This document shows, one piece after another, positions 27,362 to 36,067 of a stretch of 45,267 nt of DNA. The position numbers were made by a program, and so were the translations under genes. Numbering within the stretch: the first letter of the stretch is position 1; each line of letters starts with the position of its first letter. The DNA is taken from the NCBI GenBank assembly GCA_002341315.1, contig DDNV01000013.1:45243-90509 (forward strand). The letters are read 5' to 3'. Source of the stretch: Cellvibrionales bacterium UBA2511. Its GTDB lineage: Bacteria; Pseudomonadota; Gammaproteobacteria; Pseudomonadales; Porticoccaceae. The notes under the pieces are model-generated. The model saw only the letters and a program-made list of their open reading frames with translations, made no database searches and was not told where the DNA came from.

Positions 27362-29575
27362 ATGAATCTCAAATTCATACTGGACGCTGTACCTTATACC
27401 CTGTCGGGACAGATGCTGGTATCGGGGGGACACCTGCCCGTTGCCGGCCATACTGTCCCGACAGACTTTATTGGTGTTGGTGTCACCACTGCGGATAACC
27501 CACTGGTAGACGACTATGTGCTGGAGCGCCTTGCTGAACTGGGTATCAGTCAGGTTCGCGTCGATTTCACCTACGGGGATATGGACGGTCCGGTTGCCCG
27601 GCTACTGGACCGTCTGCTGGCCACTGACATCCAGGTGCTGTTGCATCTGGTACAACCGTTTGAGGAAGTAAAACGGATTAACACGCACGCGGGGCAGGTG
27701 GCCTGGCGTGAATTCGTCAGCTCAACTGCCGCCCGTTACGGTGAAAGGCTCTGGGCCATCGAGGTTGGCTCAACCATCAATCGCCGTCGCTGGTCCGGCT
27801 ATGACACCGAAAGCTTCTTTACCAGCTGGAGCATTGCCTACAACGAAATCAAATCCAGAAATATCAGGCTGGCTGGCCCCAATATCAGCGATTTTGAACC
27901 ACTCTGGAATATTGCTGTGCTGACCCGTTTAAAACAGGAAGGCCAGCTGCCCGATATCCATACCAATAACCTCTTCAGCGAACGGGTAGTGGAGCCGGAG
28001 CGATTTGATCACCGTTTACTGGGCAGCGGGATCGGACAGCTTGTGAAAGTCAATCTGGTCAAAAAGTGCCGGATTCTCAAGAAAATCACCAGTGACTTTG
28101 GCATCGATGAACTGGTGTCCCCTTCCGCTTTCTGGACCTTGCCCCGTATAAAACGGGTGTTGGTCAACAGCGAACAGAAGATGGCGGATTACCTGACCCG
28201 ATATATGGTGCTGTGTGCGGCTTCCGGTTCGATGCGTCAGATCTATTGGGGGCCGATGTTGTGTAACCGCGAGGGGTTGATTGACGATGACACCGGTACC
28301 TACCCTTTGCTGGAGAGGGTGACGCACTATCATCGCGTGCTGGGAGACGAAGCCAGCTACCGCATTCGTCCGGCCTTCCGGGCCATGAAAACCTTTATCG
28401 CTGAAATCTCAGGCAGTCGCTACGAAGGCGCGCTGGCCACCACCGGGGGGTTGCAGATACATGCATTCCGCAACGACCATCACCTGATTCATGTGGCCTG
28501 GGCAGAAAATGGCAAAGCACTTCCACTCCGAGCCTGTTATCGCGAAGGCGATATCGCTGCCAGCCAGTTACTTGATCGCGACGGAGATTGTCTGACCGGC
28601 ATAGTACAACTGATTTCAGAGGCCCCCCTGTATCTGACCTGGTCCGCCAACGCAGATGTGCAGCTGACCGAACCCGATCTCACGCAGATAGAGCACATTT
28701 ACCGGCATATTCCCGATCAGAAATATTACCTGTACGATGATGACCAGTGGCACGGCATGCTGGTGGCCGATAGCCCCGCTGAAGCGGAATTGCGCTTCAA
28801 GGTCCTGCATCCCGGTCACCTGCCTGGCCCCACCAAAGAAAACCTTTTGCGTCGCGCCCGCAATGCTGTCTGGACAGTCGACGGCGCGCTGGCAACGACG
28901 GTTGTGGCAAAAAAACCGTTGAAGATTCATCCCCACAAACGTTTTCTCGAAAGACATAGGCCTTCAAAAGCCCGCCGCAGCTGGATTGCCGCCGCAGAGT
29001 TATTGCGCAGGGGTATCCCCACAGCGATGCCGCTGGCCTATTTCGAAAAAGTCGGTGATCGAAGTCTGCTGGAAAATTACTTTATCTGTGACCGGGTTGA
29101 CGCAAATTTTACGGCCAGGGAAATACTGTCGGCATTTCGTGATGGTGCCAGCCACTTTCAGGACATTCCCGCTGAACAGGCCTACCGGGAGCTGGGGCGT
29201 TTCCTGTTTGAGATGCACTGCCGGGGAGTCTATTTCCGGGATCTTTCCGGTGGCAATATCCTCATTAAAAAATCACCCACAGGTGAGCTTCAGTTCACTC
29301 TGATCGACATTAACCGGGCGCGTTTCTTCAATCGCGGCGCCACCATGTTGGAGCGACTTTCCGATCTGTCCCGTGTCTGTAACAAGCTCCACTGGGAAGG
29401 TCGAGAGCAGTTGATCGGCCAGTATCTGCAACGGCCTGAGAGCGGAGGCGCTATGCCATGGCATTACCGTATACCGTTTTATCTGTATGACTTTAAAGCT
29501 GCCTTCAAACGCCGCTTTGGCCGCAAAGCCATCAAGCGATTGCTTAACAGGGCTGCCCGCTCAAACAGGCGCTAA
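27362..29575 (+). CDS. Two-domain protein: TIM-barrel glycosidase-like domain fused to WaaP/InaA-like kinase
   Basis: A 737-residue protein. Residues about 35-430 look like a clan GH-A TIM barrel plus beta-rich domain (LAELGISQVRVDFTYGD 58-74, WAIEVGSTINRRRW 131-144, SGSMRQIYWGPM 288-299). Where active enzymes have GNEPN, this protein has GSTIN, so the usual acid/base Glu is missing. Residues about 500-700 form a Kdo/WaaP/InaA-like kinase with catalytic loop YFRDLSGGNILI (624-635; D627, N632) and metal-binding IDINRARF (D649). No signal peptide is apparent, so it is probably cytosolic. A role in envelope polysaccharide or lipid modification is inference. The start ATG 27362 follows GGTGA. Confidence 0.75.
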   Translation: MNLKFILDAVPYTLSGQMLVSGGHLPVAGHTVPTDFIGVGVTTADNPLVDDYVLERLAELGISQVRVDFTYGDMDGPVARLLDRLLATDIQVLLHLVQPFEEVKRINTHAGQVAWREFVSSTAARYGERLWAIEVGSTINRRRWSGYDTESFFTSWSIAYNEIKSRNIRLAGPNISDFEPLWNIAVLTRLKQEGQLPDIHTNNLFSERVVEPERFDHRLLGSGIGQLVKVNLVKKCRILKKITSDFGIDELVSPSAFWTLPRIKRVLVNSEQKMADYLTRYMVLCAASGSMRQIYWGPMLCNREGLIDDDTGTYPLLERVTHYHRVLGDEASYRIRPAFRAMKTFIAEISGSRYEGALATTGGLQIHAFRNDHHLIHVAWAENGKALPLRACYREGDIAASQLLDRDGDCLTGIVQLISEAPLYLTWSANADVQLTEPDLTQIEHIYRHIPDQKYYLYDDDQWHGMLVADSPAEAELRFKVLHPGHLPGPTKENLLRRARNAVWTVDGALATTVVAKKPLKIHPHKRFLERHRPSKARRSWIAAAELLRRGIPTAMPLAYFEKVGDRSLLENYFICDRVDANFTAREILSAFRDGASHFQDIPAEQAYRELGRFLFEMHCRGVYFRDLSGGNILIKKSPTGELQFTLIDINRARFFNRGATMLERLSDLSRVCNKLHWEGREQLIGQYLQRPESGGAMPWHYRIPFYLYDFKAAFKRRFGRKAIKRLLNRAARSNRR

Positions 29576-29628
29576 GTAACTGGCGAGTGTGGGAAGCCAT
29601 CGGGCAACAATAGCGGCCCCCGCTGCAG

Positions 29629-30912
29629 TTATCTCTCCAAGATAGCCGCCACGCCCATACCACCAGCGGTGCAGATTGAAATCAGGCCGCGACCCTGTCC
29701 CGCCAACTCCAATTGCCTTGCCAGCGTGCCGGCTATCCGTGCGCCAGTCGCGGCAAAGGGGTGGCCGACGGCCAGGCTGCTGCCGGTCATATTGAGCTTG
29801 TCGCGATCAATACTGCCTAACGCTTTTTCCAGGCCCAGCCTTTCCCGGCAGTATTCCTCAGACTCCCAGGCTTTGAGGGTGCAGAGCACCTGTGCGGCAA
29901 AGGCTTCGTGAATTTCATAGTGGGTGAAATCCTGCAGGCTGAGTTCGGCACGACTCAGCATATTGGCTACGGCCACGGTGGGTGCCATCAGCAGGCCCTC
30001 ACCACCCACATGGTCGACAGCAGCCGTTTCCATGTGGGTGAAACGTGCCAGTATGGGCAGATTATTGGCGGCGGCCCATTCCTCGCTGGCCAGCAGCAGG
30101 GAGGCTGCCCCGTCAGTCAGCGGCGTGCTGTTACCGGCAGTCAGGGTGCCTTTCGCGCTGCGATCAAAAGACGGCTTTAGCTTTTCCAGCTGCGCCAGCG
30201 TCAGGTCTTGGCGCAGATTGTTATCACGCAACATGCCCGCACAAGGGCTCAGCAGGTCATCAAAAAAACAGTTGCTGTAGGCGGACTCGGCACGGTGGTG
30301 GCTGGCCAGCGCCAGTTCATCCTGCGCATCGCGGCTGATCTGCCATTGTTTTGCCATTAATTCACAGTGCTCCCCCATGCTCAGTTCCGTGCGCGGTTCA
30401 GTGATGGCGGGGGCCACAGGTGCTAGCTCGGAAGGACGAAAGCCTTTCAGTGCCGTCAGTTTCTGGCGGGTGGTTTTTGCCTTCGATAACGCCACCAGCC
30501 GTTGGGAAAACCGCCTGGAAAACAGCACAGGCACATCGCTGGCACTGTCCGTGCCGGCGGCAATGCCACACTCAATCTGCCCGCAGGCGATTTTCGAGGC
30601 GATGCCAAAGGCCGCTTGCAGGCTGGTGCCGCAAGCCTGCTGAAGCGTGATGCCGGGAGTCAACGGCGACAGGCTGGTACTCAACAGTGCTTCGCGGGCA
30701 AGATTGAAATCCTTCGGGAAGGTCATCACAGCGCCCGCCACCAGCTCATCCATCTGTTGCCCATGGAGATTATAGCGATCCACCAGCCCTTGCAGGGCGC
30801 TGACCAGCATGTCGAGGTTGGTCAGATCGGCATAGCCGGTACCGGCCCGGCAAAAAGGAATACGATTCGCTCCGACAATGGCTACCGGGCGAATGGTCTT
30901 TGGTTGGCTCAT
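29629..30912 (-). CDS. Acetyl-CoA C-acyltransferase (FadI-like thiolase)
   Basis: A 427-residue thiolase. The nucleophilic Cys is C94 (LQQACGTSLQAA). Later motifs are YEIHEAFAAQV, AVGHPFAATGARIAGTLARQ with the active-site His, and the second Cys in CTAGGMGVA near residue 417. The GHPFAATGAR form is that of FadI/trifunctional-protein beta subunits. Reaction: CoA-dependent cleavage of 3-ketoacyl-CoA. It overlaps the upstream FadJ-like gene by 4 bp, so the two are an operon and probably a complex. Confidence 0.93.
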   Translation of the reverse strand: MSQPKTIRPVAIVGANRIPFCRAGTGYADLTNLDMLVSALQGLVDRYNLHGQQMDELVAGAVMTFPKDFNLAREALLSTSLSPLTPGITLQQACGTSLQAAFGIASKIACGQIECGIAAGTDSASDVPVLFSRRFSQRLVALSKAKTTRQKLTALKGFRPSELAPVAPAITEPRTELSMGEHCELMAKQWQISRDAQDELALASHHRAESAYSNCFFDDLLSPCAGMLRDNNLRQDLTLAQLEKLKPSFDRSAKGTLTAGNSTPLTDGAASLLLASEEWAAANNLPILARFTHMETAAVDHVGGEGLLMAPTVAVANMLSRAELSLQDFTHYEIHEAFAAQVLCTLKAWESEEYCRERLGLEKALGSIDRDKLNMTGSSLAVGHPFAATGARIAGTLARQLELAGQGRGLISICTAGGMGVAAILER

Positions 30913-32882
30913 GGTTTCACCTCCGACTGCTGGTGTTCCAGGTAATGCATCGGGCCGCCGAGAAAGGGGGCAAAGCCGGTGCCGAAAATGACCCCGGCGT
31001 CCAGCAGGTCGGCACTGTCGACAATGCCATCATCCAGGCAGCGTTGACACTCGGTCAGCAGCGGTTTGATCAGGCGGTCACCGAGAATATCCATGGCCAC
31101 CATATCACTGGCCTTACCTATGTCAGGCTTGCCTTTCTTCCACCGATAAAAACCCTCGCCGGACTTTTTGCCCAGCTTGCCCTGATCAATCAGTGCCTCC
31201 AGTTTCGCAATGGCCTCCTGCCGGTCCGGTGCGAGTTTTTTGACCACGCTGAGCGCGACATCGAGCCCGACAGTATCCACCAGTTCAACTGGTCCCATCG
31301 GCATGCCGAAGTGTTTGGCTGCTTCATCCACGGTGGCCATGCTGTGTCCTTCTTCCAGCAGATTGATAGCCTCCAGCATATACGGAGCCAGCACACGATT
31401 GACCAGAAAGCCGGGAGCGCTGTTGACCGGCAGGGGAAATTTGCCGATGCGATTGCTGAACAGGCAGCCTTTTTGAATATCCGCGGGATTGGACTGCTCA
31501 CCCCGCACCACTTCCACCAGCGGCATCTTGGCGACCGGATTAAAGAAGTGCAGCCCGATCAGGCGTTGCGGCTGCTGCAAGCCCAGTGCAATTTCATGCA
31601 GTGGAATGGCAGAGGTGTTGGTTGCCAGTATGGCGTCAGGCCGGGCTTTTTCCTCCAGATCCTTGAAGAGCTGCTGTTTGGCCTCCAGATTTTCAAAAAT
31701 TGCCTCAATCACGACATCCGCCCGGGCAATACCTTCTCCGTCCACATCGGCGATCAGACGACTGTTCGCCGCCGAGACCTGTGCAGTGCTGCGCAATTTT
31801 CTCTTGAACAGCTTTTCGGCCCGTTTCAGGGCAGGCTCTATGTATTTGGCTTCCCGGTCCTGCAATGTGACTTCCATTCCCCGCAGTGCGCACCAGGCGG
31901 CAATATCGCCGCCCATGACACCCGCACCGACCACATGTACACGGTGGGGTTGCCAGCTGGCAGTGGTTTCATCCGACTTGCCCAGAGCCTTTAACTGTTC
32001 CTGTAGACGGAAAACCCGCCGCAGGTGCCGGGAGGTGTCTCCCATCAGTAATTCACTGACCTTGTCCGCTTCGCCTTTCAGCAAAGCCTCAAAGTCGCTG
32101 CCCACCTGACGCCAGAGCTCAATGAGGGTATAGGGTGCCGGGTAGTGTTCCGGGCGGGCCCGTTTGGCCACCTCGCGGGTCATGACTCTGGCCAGGATCT
32201 GGCGCATGCCCGGGCGGCTGGTCAGTAGCTCGAGCCGGTTGGCCCGGTGTCCTTTGCGCCGCTTGACGATGGCTTTGCGCGCTGCCCAGTGCAGGCTGCC
32301 GTGTTCTGATACCACCTTGTCCATCAGGCCCACGGCACGGGCGGCACGGGCCCTGAGAGAGCGTGCACTGAGGATCAACTCCAGTGCCTTGCGGCCGCCC
32401 AGCAGACGAATACTGCGTGCGGTGCCACCAAAGCCGGGGAAAATCCCCAACTGGATTTCCGGGAAACCGATCCGGGTACTATCGGCATCCAGTGCCACCC
32501 GGTAGTTGCAGGCCAGTGCCAGCTCCAGACCACCACCGAGACAGAAGCCATGAACGGCGGCAACCGAATAGCAGGGCAGTGCCTCCAGCCGGGCAAAGAC
32601 CTGGTGGGCCATTTCAATACCGGCCTTTGCCACTTCGCGGTCAGCCTGTTGTTCAAATTCGCAGATATCCGCGCCGGCGATAAAGCCGCTGGCTTTCGGC
32701 GAATAAATCACCAGCCCGGCGGGCAGTGCCGTTTCCAGCTCCGACAGGATGGTATCCAGTTCCTGCACCACGTCACTGTTCAGGGTGTTGACACTCTCAT
32801 CGCAACGGTCGATGGCCAGCCAGGCAATATTTTCGTTATCCCGCTCCAGCTGCCAGTGCTTGTACGAAGGGTTATCGGTCAT
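30909..32882 (-). CDS. FadJ-like fused enoyl-CoA hydratase / 3-hydroxyacyl-CoA dehydrogenase
   Basis: A 657-residue bifunctional protein. The N-terminal crotonase domain (about 1-200) has AAVHGFCLGGGLELALACNY and FPEIQLGIFPGFGGTAR, with both catalytic-type Glu residues present. Then comes an NAD-binding 3-hydroxyacyl-CoA dehydrogenase (from about 320, VHVVGAGVMGGDIAAWCALRG; IGLHFFNPVAKMPLVEVV). A C-terminal HCDH domain holds PGFLVNRVLAPYMLEAINLL. It carries out the hydration and oxidation steps of beta-oxidation. It is somewhat shorter than E. coli FadJ (714). First gene of a two-gene operon with the thiolase; divergent from recJ. Confidence 0.93.
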   Translation of the reverse strand: MTDNPSYKHWQLERDNENIAWLAIDRCDESVNTLNSDVVQELDTILSELETALPAGLVIYSPKASGFIAGADICEFEQQADREVAKAGIEMAHQVFARLEALPCYSVAAVHGFCLGGGLELALACNYRVALDADSTRIGFPEIQLGIFPGFGGTARSIRLLGGRKALELILSARSLRARAARAVGLMDKVVSEHGSLHWAARKAIVKRRKGHRANRLELLTSRPGMRQILARVMTREVAKRARPEHYPAPYTLIELWRQVGSDFEALLKGEADKVSELLMGDTSRHLRRVFRLQEQLKALGKSDETTASWQPHRVHVVGAGVMGGDIAAWCALRGMEVTLQDREAKYIEPALKRAEKLFKRKLRSTAQVSAANSRLIADVDGEGIARADVVIEAIFENLEAKQQLFKDLEEKARPDAILATNTSAIPLHEIALGLQQPQRLIGLHFFNPVAKMPLVEVVRGEQSNPADIQKGCLFSNRIGKFPLPVNSAPGFLVNRVLAPYMLEAINLLEEGHSMATVDEAAKHFGMPMGPVELVDTVGLDVALSVVKKLAPDRQEAIAKLEALIDQGKLGKKSGEGFYRWKKGKPDIGKASDMVAMDILGDRLIKPLLTECQRCLDDGIVDSADLLDAGVIFGTGFAPFLGGPMHYLEHQQSEVKP

Positions 32883-33040
32883 CGGTAAAACATCTCCTTT
32901 CCCATCGTATCGCCGGCTCGTGTGCTTCCTGATACCAGCCTGCTTTACAATGTCGGTCTGTTGTTATCATCAATTCATCATAGCGGATTGGCAACGGATT
33001 GAAATGCTCCCCGCATAAAATGGGTCTGGAACACTTTGCC

Positions 33041-34771
33041 ATGACGAAACCGCATATCACCCGCCGCACTGCCGACCTGTCCCGATGCGAATTCAGCCCG
33101 TCGGTTCCGCTGTTATTGCAGCGCATTTATGCAGCCCGGGGGGCCGAGAACGACCGGGCGCTGGCGCGAACGCTCCAGGGGCTGCCGGGCCCGGACGGCC
33201 TGCTCGGGATCGACGAGGCGGTCGTGCTGCTCGAACAGGCCATCAATGAACAGCAATCTGTGCTCATTATCGGCGACTTTGATGCCGACGGTGCCACCAG
33301 CACGGCGCTGACCCTGCTGGCGCTGAGGGCGATGGGGTTTTCCCGGGTGAGCTATATCGTGCCCAACCGCTTCGAATACGGCTATGGCCTCACCCCGGAA
33401 ATTGTCGAACTGGCCAAACAGCAAACACCGGATCTGATTATTACGGTGGATAACGGTATTTCCAGTGTCAGCGGTGTCGAGGCCGCAAAAGCCGCCGGTA
33501 TCAAAGTGCTGATCACCGATCACCACCTGCCCGGCGCACAACTGCCCGCAGCGGATGCCATCGTCAACCCCAACCAGCACGGTTGCGAATTTCCCGGCAA
33601 AAACCTCGCCGGGGTGGGGGTGGTGTTCTATCTGATGAGCGCCCTCCGCAAGCGACTCCGTGAGCGCGGCTGGTTTGCAGATCAGCAACGGGTGGAACCC
33701 AATATGGCCGAATGGCTCGATCTGGTGGCGCTGGGAACCGTGGCCGATGTGGTCACCCTCGATACGATCAATCGCATTCTGGTCTACCAGGGATTGCAGC
33801 GTATCCGGGCGGGCAAATCCCGGCTGGGCATTCAGGCACTGCTCGACCTCGCGGGCCGCGACTGCAGTCGTCTGGTGGCATCAGATCTCGGCTTTGCCAT
33901 CGGGCCCCGGCTCAATGCGGCCGGCCGGCTGGATGACATGTCCATCGGCATCCAGTGTCTGCTTGAAACCGACCCCTATCTGGCCCGGGAATACGCCCTG
34001 CAACTGGATGAACTGAACCGCGACCGCCGGGTGATCGAAGCCGACATGCAGCGGGAAGCACTGGTGGCACTGGAGCAATTGCACCTGGACGAACAGCAGT
34101 TGCCCTGGGGGCTGTGTCTGTTCGATGCCAACTGGCATCAGGGGGTGGTGGGCCTGCTGGCCTCGCGCATCAAGGACAGGGTGCATCGTCCGGTCATCGT
34201 CTTTGCCGATGCCGACAACGGCGAATACAAAGGGTCTGCCCGTTCCATCAAGGGCCTGCATATCCGTGACGCGCTGGACGCAGTCGCCAGCCGCCACCCG
34301 GGCCTGATCAGTAAATTCGGTGGTCACGCCATGGCGGCGGGATTGAGTCTCCCTGAAGATCACTACCTGAAATTTGTCGATGCCTTTGATACAGAGGTAC
34401 GCCGACTACTCACCGCGGCGGATCTGGAAGCGGAAATCCTTACCGACGGCGTGCTCAACTCCGATCAGCTCAGTATCGATACTGCCCAGCTGCTGCGGGA
34501 GGCCGGCCCCTGGGGACAGCACTTTCCCGAACCGCTGTTCGAGGGCGAATTTCATGTCGTGCAACAGCGCATCGTCGGTGAAAAACACCTCAAACTGGTA
34601 CTGGCAACCGACGCGTCAAGAAGTCAGCTCATCGACGCCATCGCGTTCAATGTGGATACCGATAGATGGCCCGACCCGGCAGCCGGCCAGGTCCGGCTGA
34701 TTTATAAACTGGACATCAATCTGTGGCGGGGCAGGGAGTCCATGCAGTTGCTGGTGGAGTACCTCGCTTAA
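33041..34771 (+). CDS. recJ: Single-stranded-DNA-specific exonuclease RecJ
   Basis: A 576-residue DHH-family 5'-3' exonuclease. Metal motifs are complete: GDFDADGATST (78-88), ITVDNGIS (D137), LITDHHLPG (D160-H-H) and LDLVALGTVADVV. The DHHA1 part has HQGVVGLLASRIKDR, KGLHIRDAL and GGHAMAAGL, followed by an OB domain. The start MTKPHITRR at 33041 fits the family; the frame is open to a TTG at 32999. Roles are in RecF-pathway recombination and mismatch and base-excision repair. recJ lies near thrC in Pseudomonas; here about 9 kb separates them. It marks the left edge of the accessory CRISPR block. Confidence 0.96.
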   Translation: MTKPHITRRTADLSRCEFSPSVPLLLQRIYAARGAENDRALARTLQGLPGPDGLLGIDEAVVLLEQAINEQQSVLIIGDFDADGATSTALTLLALRAMGFSRVSYIVPNRFEYGYGLTPEIVELAKQQTPDLIITVDNGISSVSGVEAAKAAGIKVLITDHHLPGAQLPAADAIVNPNQHGCEFPGKNLAGVGVVFYLMSALRKRLRERGWFADQQRVEPNMAEWLDLVALGTVADVVTLDTINRILVYQGLQRIRAGKSRLGIQALLDLAGRDCSRLVASDLGFAIGPRLNAAGRLDDMSIGIQCLLETDPYLAREYALQLDELNRDRRVIEADMQREALVALEQLHLDEQQLPWGLCLFDANWHQGVVGLLASRIKDRVHRPVIVFADADNGEYKGSARSIKGLHIRDALDAVASRHPGLISKFGGHAMAAGLSLPEDHYLKFVDAFDTEVRRLLTAADLEAEILTDGVLNSDQLSIDTAQLLREAGPWGQHFPEPLFEGEFHVVQQRIVGEKHLKLVLATDASRSQLIDAIAFNVDTDRWPDPAAGQVRLIYKLDINLWRGRESMQLLVEYLA

Positions 34772-34840
34772 AACTGGCAGGTTGCACTTTGTGCTCAAAG
34801 ACCATTAAATCGGGACGGAATATTTCAGGGATGAGTACAC

Positions 34841-35815
34841 ATGGACAAGTTCGACCGCATTCAGCACCTCCACCGAATTTTTAAAAACCGCCGCTTGCCG
34901 GTTCCCGTTCGGGTGCTGGCGGAAGAACTGGAGTGCTCCGAGCGCAACGTCAAACGCCTGCTGGAGACCATGCAGCTGGTGGATGCCCCACTGGTATATG
35001 ACGAGTCGGGCCGCGGCTGGCGCTATGAAAAAAATGAGGGCGACCTCTTTGAACTGCCCGGCCTGTGGCTGACCGGTGATGAGCTGCAATCCCTCAGCCT
35101 GCTGCTCAGCCTGCTGGAGCAATTGGGCAACGGCATCCTCAACGACGAAATCGTCGTGATCGAAAAAGAGGTTACCAAACTGCTCAATGCTCGGGGTATC
35201 GACCCCAGCGCCTTCGCCGATCAGCTCCGCATACTGCCCATGGCCCAGCGCCAGCTTCAGGGCAAAGTCTTCCACCGGGTTACCGAAGCACTGTTGCTCA
35301 AAAAACAGCTGCATATCTACTACAGTGACTATCAAGGTATCAATTCCGACCGCTATATCAGTCCCCAGCACCTCGTCTACTACCGGGAAAACTGGTACCT
35401 GGACGCCTTCTGCCACCTGCGCAATAGCCTGCGCACCTTCTCTGTGGCGCGCATTATCCGTGCCGACATCCTCAAGCCCGACCGCAAACTGGTGGATCGG
35501 GAAACCCTGCAAAACCACTTCTCCACCAGCTTTGGAATCTTCGCCGGAAAGCCGCGCCATCAGGCGAGGTTGCGTTTCCTCCCCGCGGTTGCCCGGGAAA
35601 TTGCCAGCCAGCAATGGCACCCGAACCAGCAGGGCGAATGGGACGGGCGGGACTACCTGCTGACCCTTCCCTATGCCAACGACAAGGAACTGGTGCAGGA
35701 CATCCTGCGCCATCTGCCCCATGTTGCGGTAGAAGCCCCAGCCGAGTTGCGGCAGGCAGTGCATCGCCGGTTGCGGCAGGCGATGGTGATGTACGAAGAA
35801 ACAGAAGGCGAGTAA
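34841..35815 (+). CDS. HTH/WYL-domain transcriptional regulator
   Basis: A 324-residue protein. The N-terminal winged HTH (about 1-62) has RVLAEELECSERNVKRLLETM as the recognition region. The WYL domain (about 142-235) contains the namesake W185-Y186-L187 in RENWYLDAFCHLRNSLRTFSVAR, and a C-terminal WCX-like extension ends at 324. WYL regulators sense ligands, possibly nucleic acid or nucleotides, and often sit beside phage-defence systems. Here it is between recJ and the KilA-N/CRISPR block, co-directional. Regulation of the cas operon or of DNA-damage genes is plausible but inferred. A 9-bp inverted repeat starts 14 bp after its stop. Confidence 0.88.
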   Translation: MDKFDRIQHLHRIFKNRRLPVPVRVLAEELECSERNVKRLLETMQLVDAPLVYDESGRGWRYEKNEGDLFELPGLWLTGDELQSLSLLLSLLEQLGNGILNDEIVVIEKEVTKLLNARGIDPSAFADQLRILPMAQRQLQGKVFHRVTEALLLKKQLHIYYSDYQGINSDRYISPQHLVYYRENWYLDAFCHLRNSLRTFSVARIIRADILKPDRKLVDRETLQNHFSTSFGIFAGKPRHQARLRFLPAVAREIASQQWHPNQQGEWDGRDYLLTLPYANDKELVQDILRHLPHVAVEAPAELRQAVHRRLRQAMVMYEETEGE

Positions 35816-35829
35816 TAGTGAGTGCTGTA

Positions 35830-35869
35830 TATATCGCCAGGACGTGTTTTGTCACCACAAGGCGATATA
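35830..35869. repeat. 9-bp inverted repeat, candidate operator
   Basis: TATATCGCC (35830-35838) and GGCGATATA (35861-35869) are exact inverted repeats 22 bp apart. Centre-to-centre distance is 31 bp, about three helical turns. Outer CTGT/ACAG bases extend the symmetry with a 2-bp offset. It lies just after the WYL gene and about 200 bp before the KilA-N gene. It could be an operator or a weak transcript-end hairpin (no U-tract). Confidence 0.5.
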
Positions 35870-35903
35870 GTCACAGGAAGTAGCACGCAAGAGGTAGGGG
35901 AGA

Positions 35904-35975
35904 ATGGCTAATTGTCGATGTCCGTCACCTGCAGAAACCGCGGACGGTGAACGGGGGCATTACAGCGAACAGTAG
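35904..35975 (+). CDS. Possible small ORF of 23 codons
   Basis: ATG at 35904 with a strong GGTAGGGGAG ribosome-binding sequence just upstream, running 23 codons to a TAG (MANCRCPSPAETADGERGHY, then SEQ). It is in the 252-bp gap between the WYL and KilA-N genes. I recognise no family. The strong ribosome site is the only support; it may be chance. Confidence 0.2.
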   Translation: MANCRCPSPAETADGERGHYSEQ

Positions 35976-36067
35976 GGTTCGCAGACAGCTAATCCGAAAG
36001 CGTTACAGTTACACAGCCACCGGTTAAGCAAGCCAGCACCCATCAAGGCACAGTAAGGGAGGATCAT

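Noticed and set aside
29576..29628. TAACTG/CAGTTA and AGCGG/CCGCT pairings in the gap between the barrel-kinase and thiolase genes
   Set aside because: They could form a weak bidirectional hairpin, but there is no U-tract and the arms are only 5-6 bp.
30900..31994. Plus-strand open frame of 364 codons
   Set aside because: Antisense to the FadJ-like gene; typical shadow frame in GC-rich coding DNA.
34805..35764. Minus-strand open frame of 319 codons
   Set aside because: Antisense to the WYL regulator, which has clear HTH and WYL motifs; no recognisable product.
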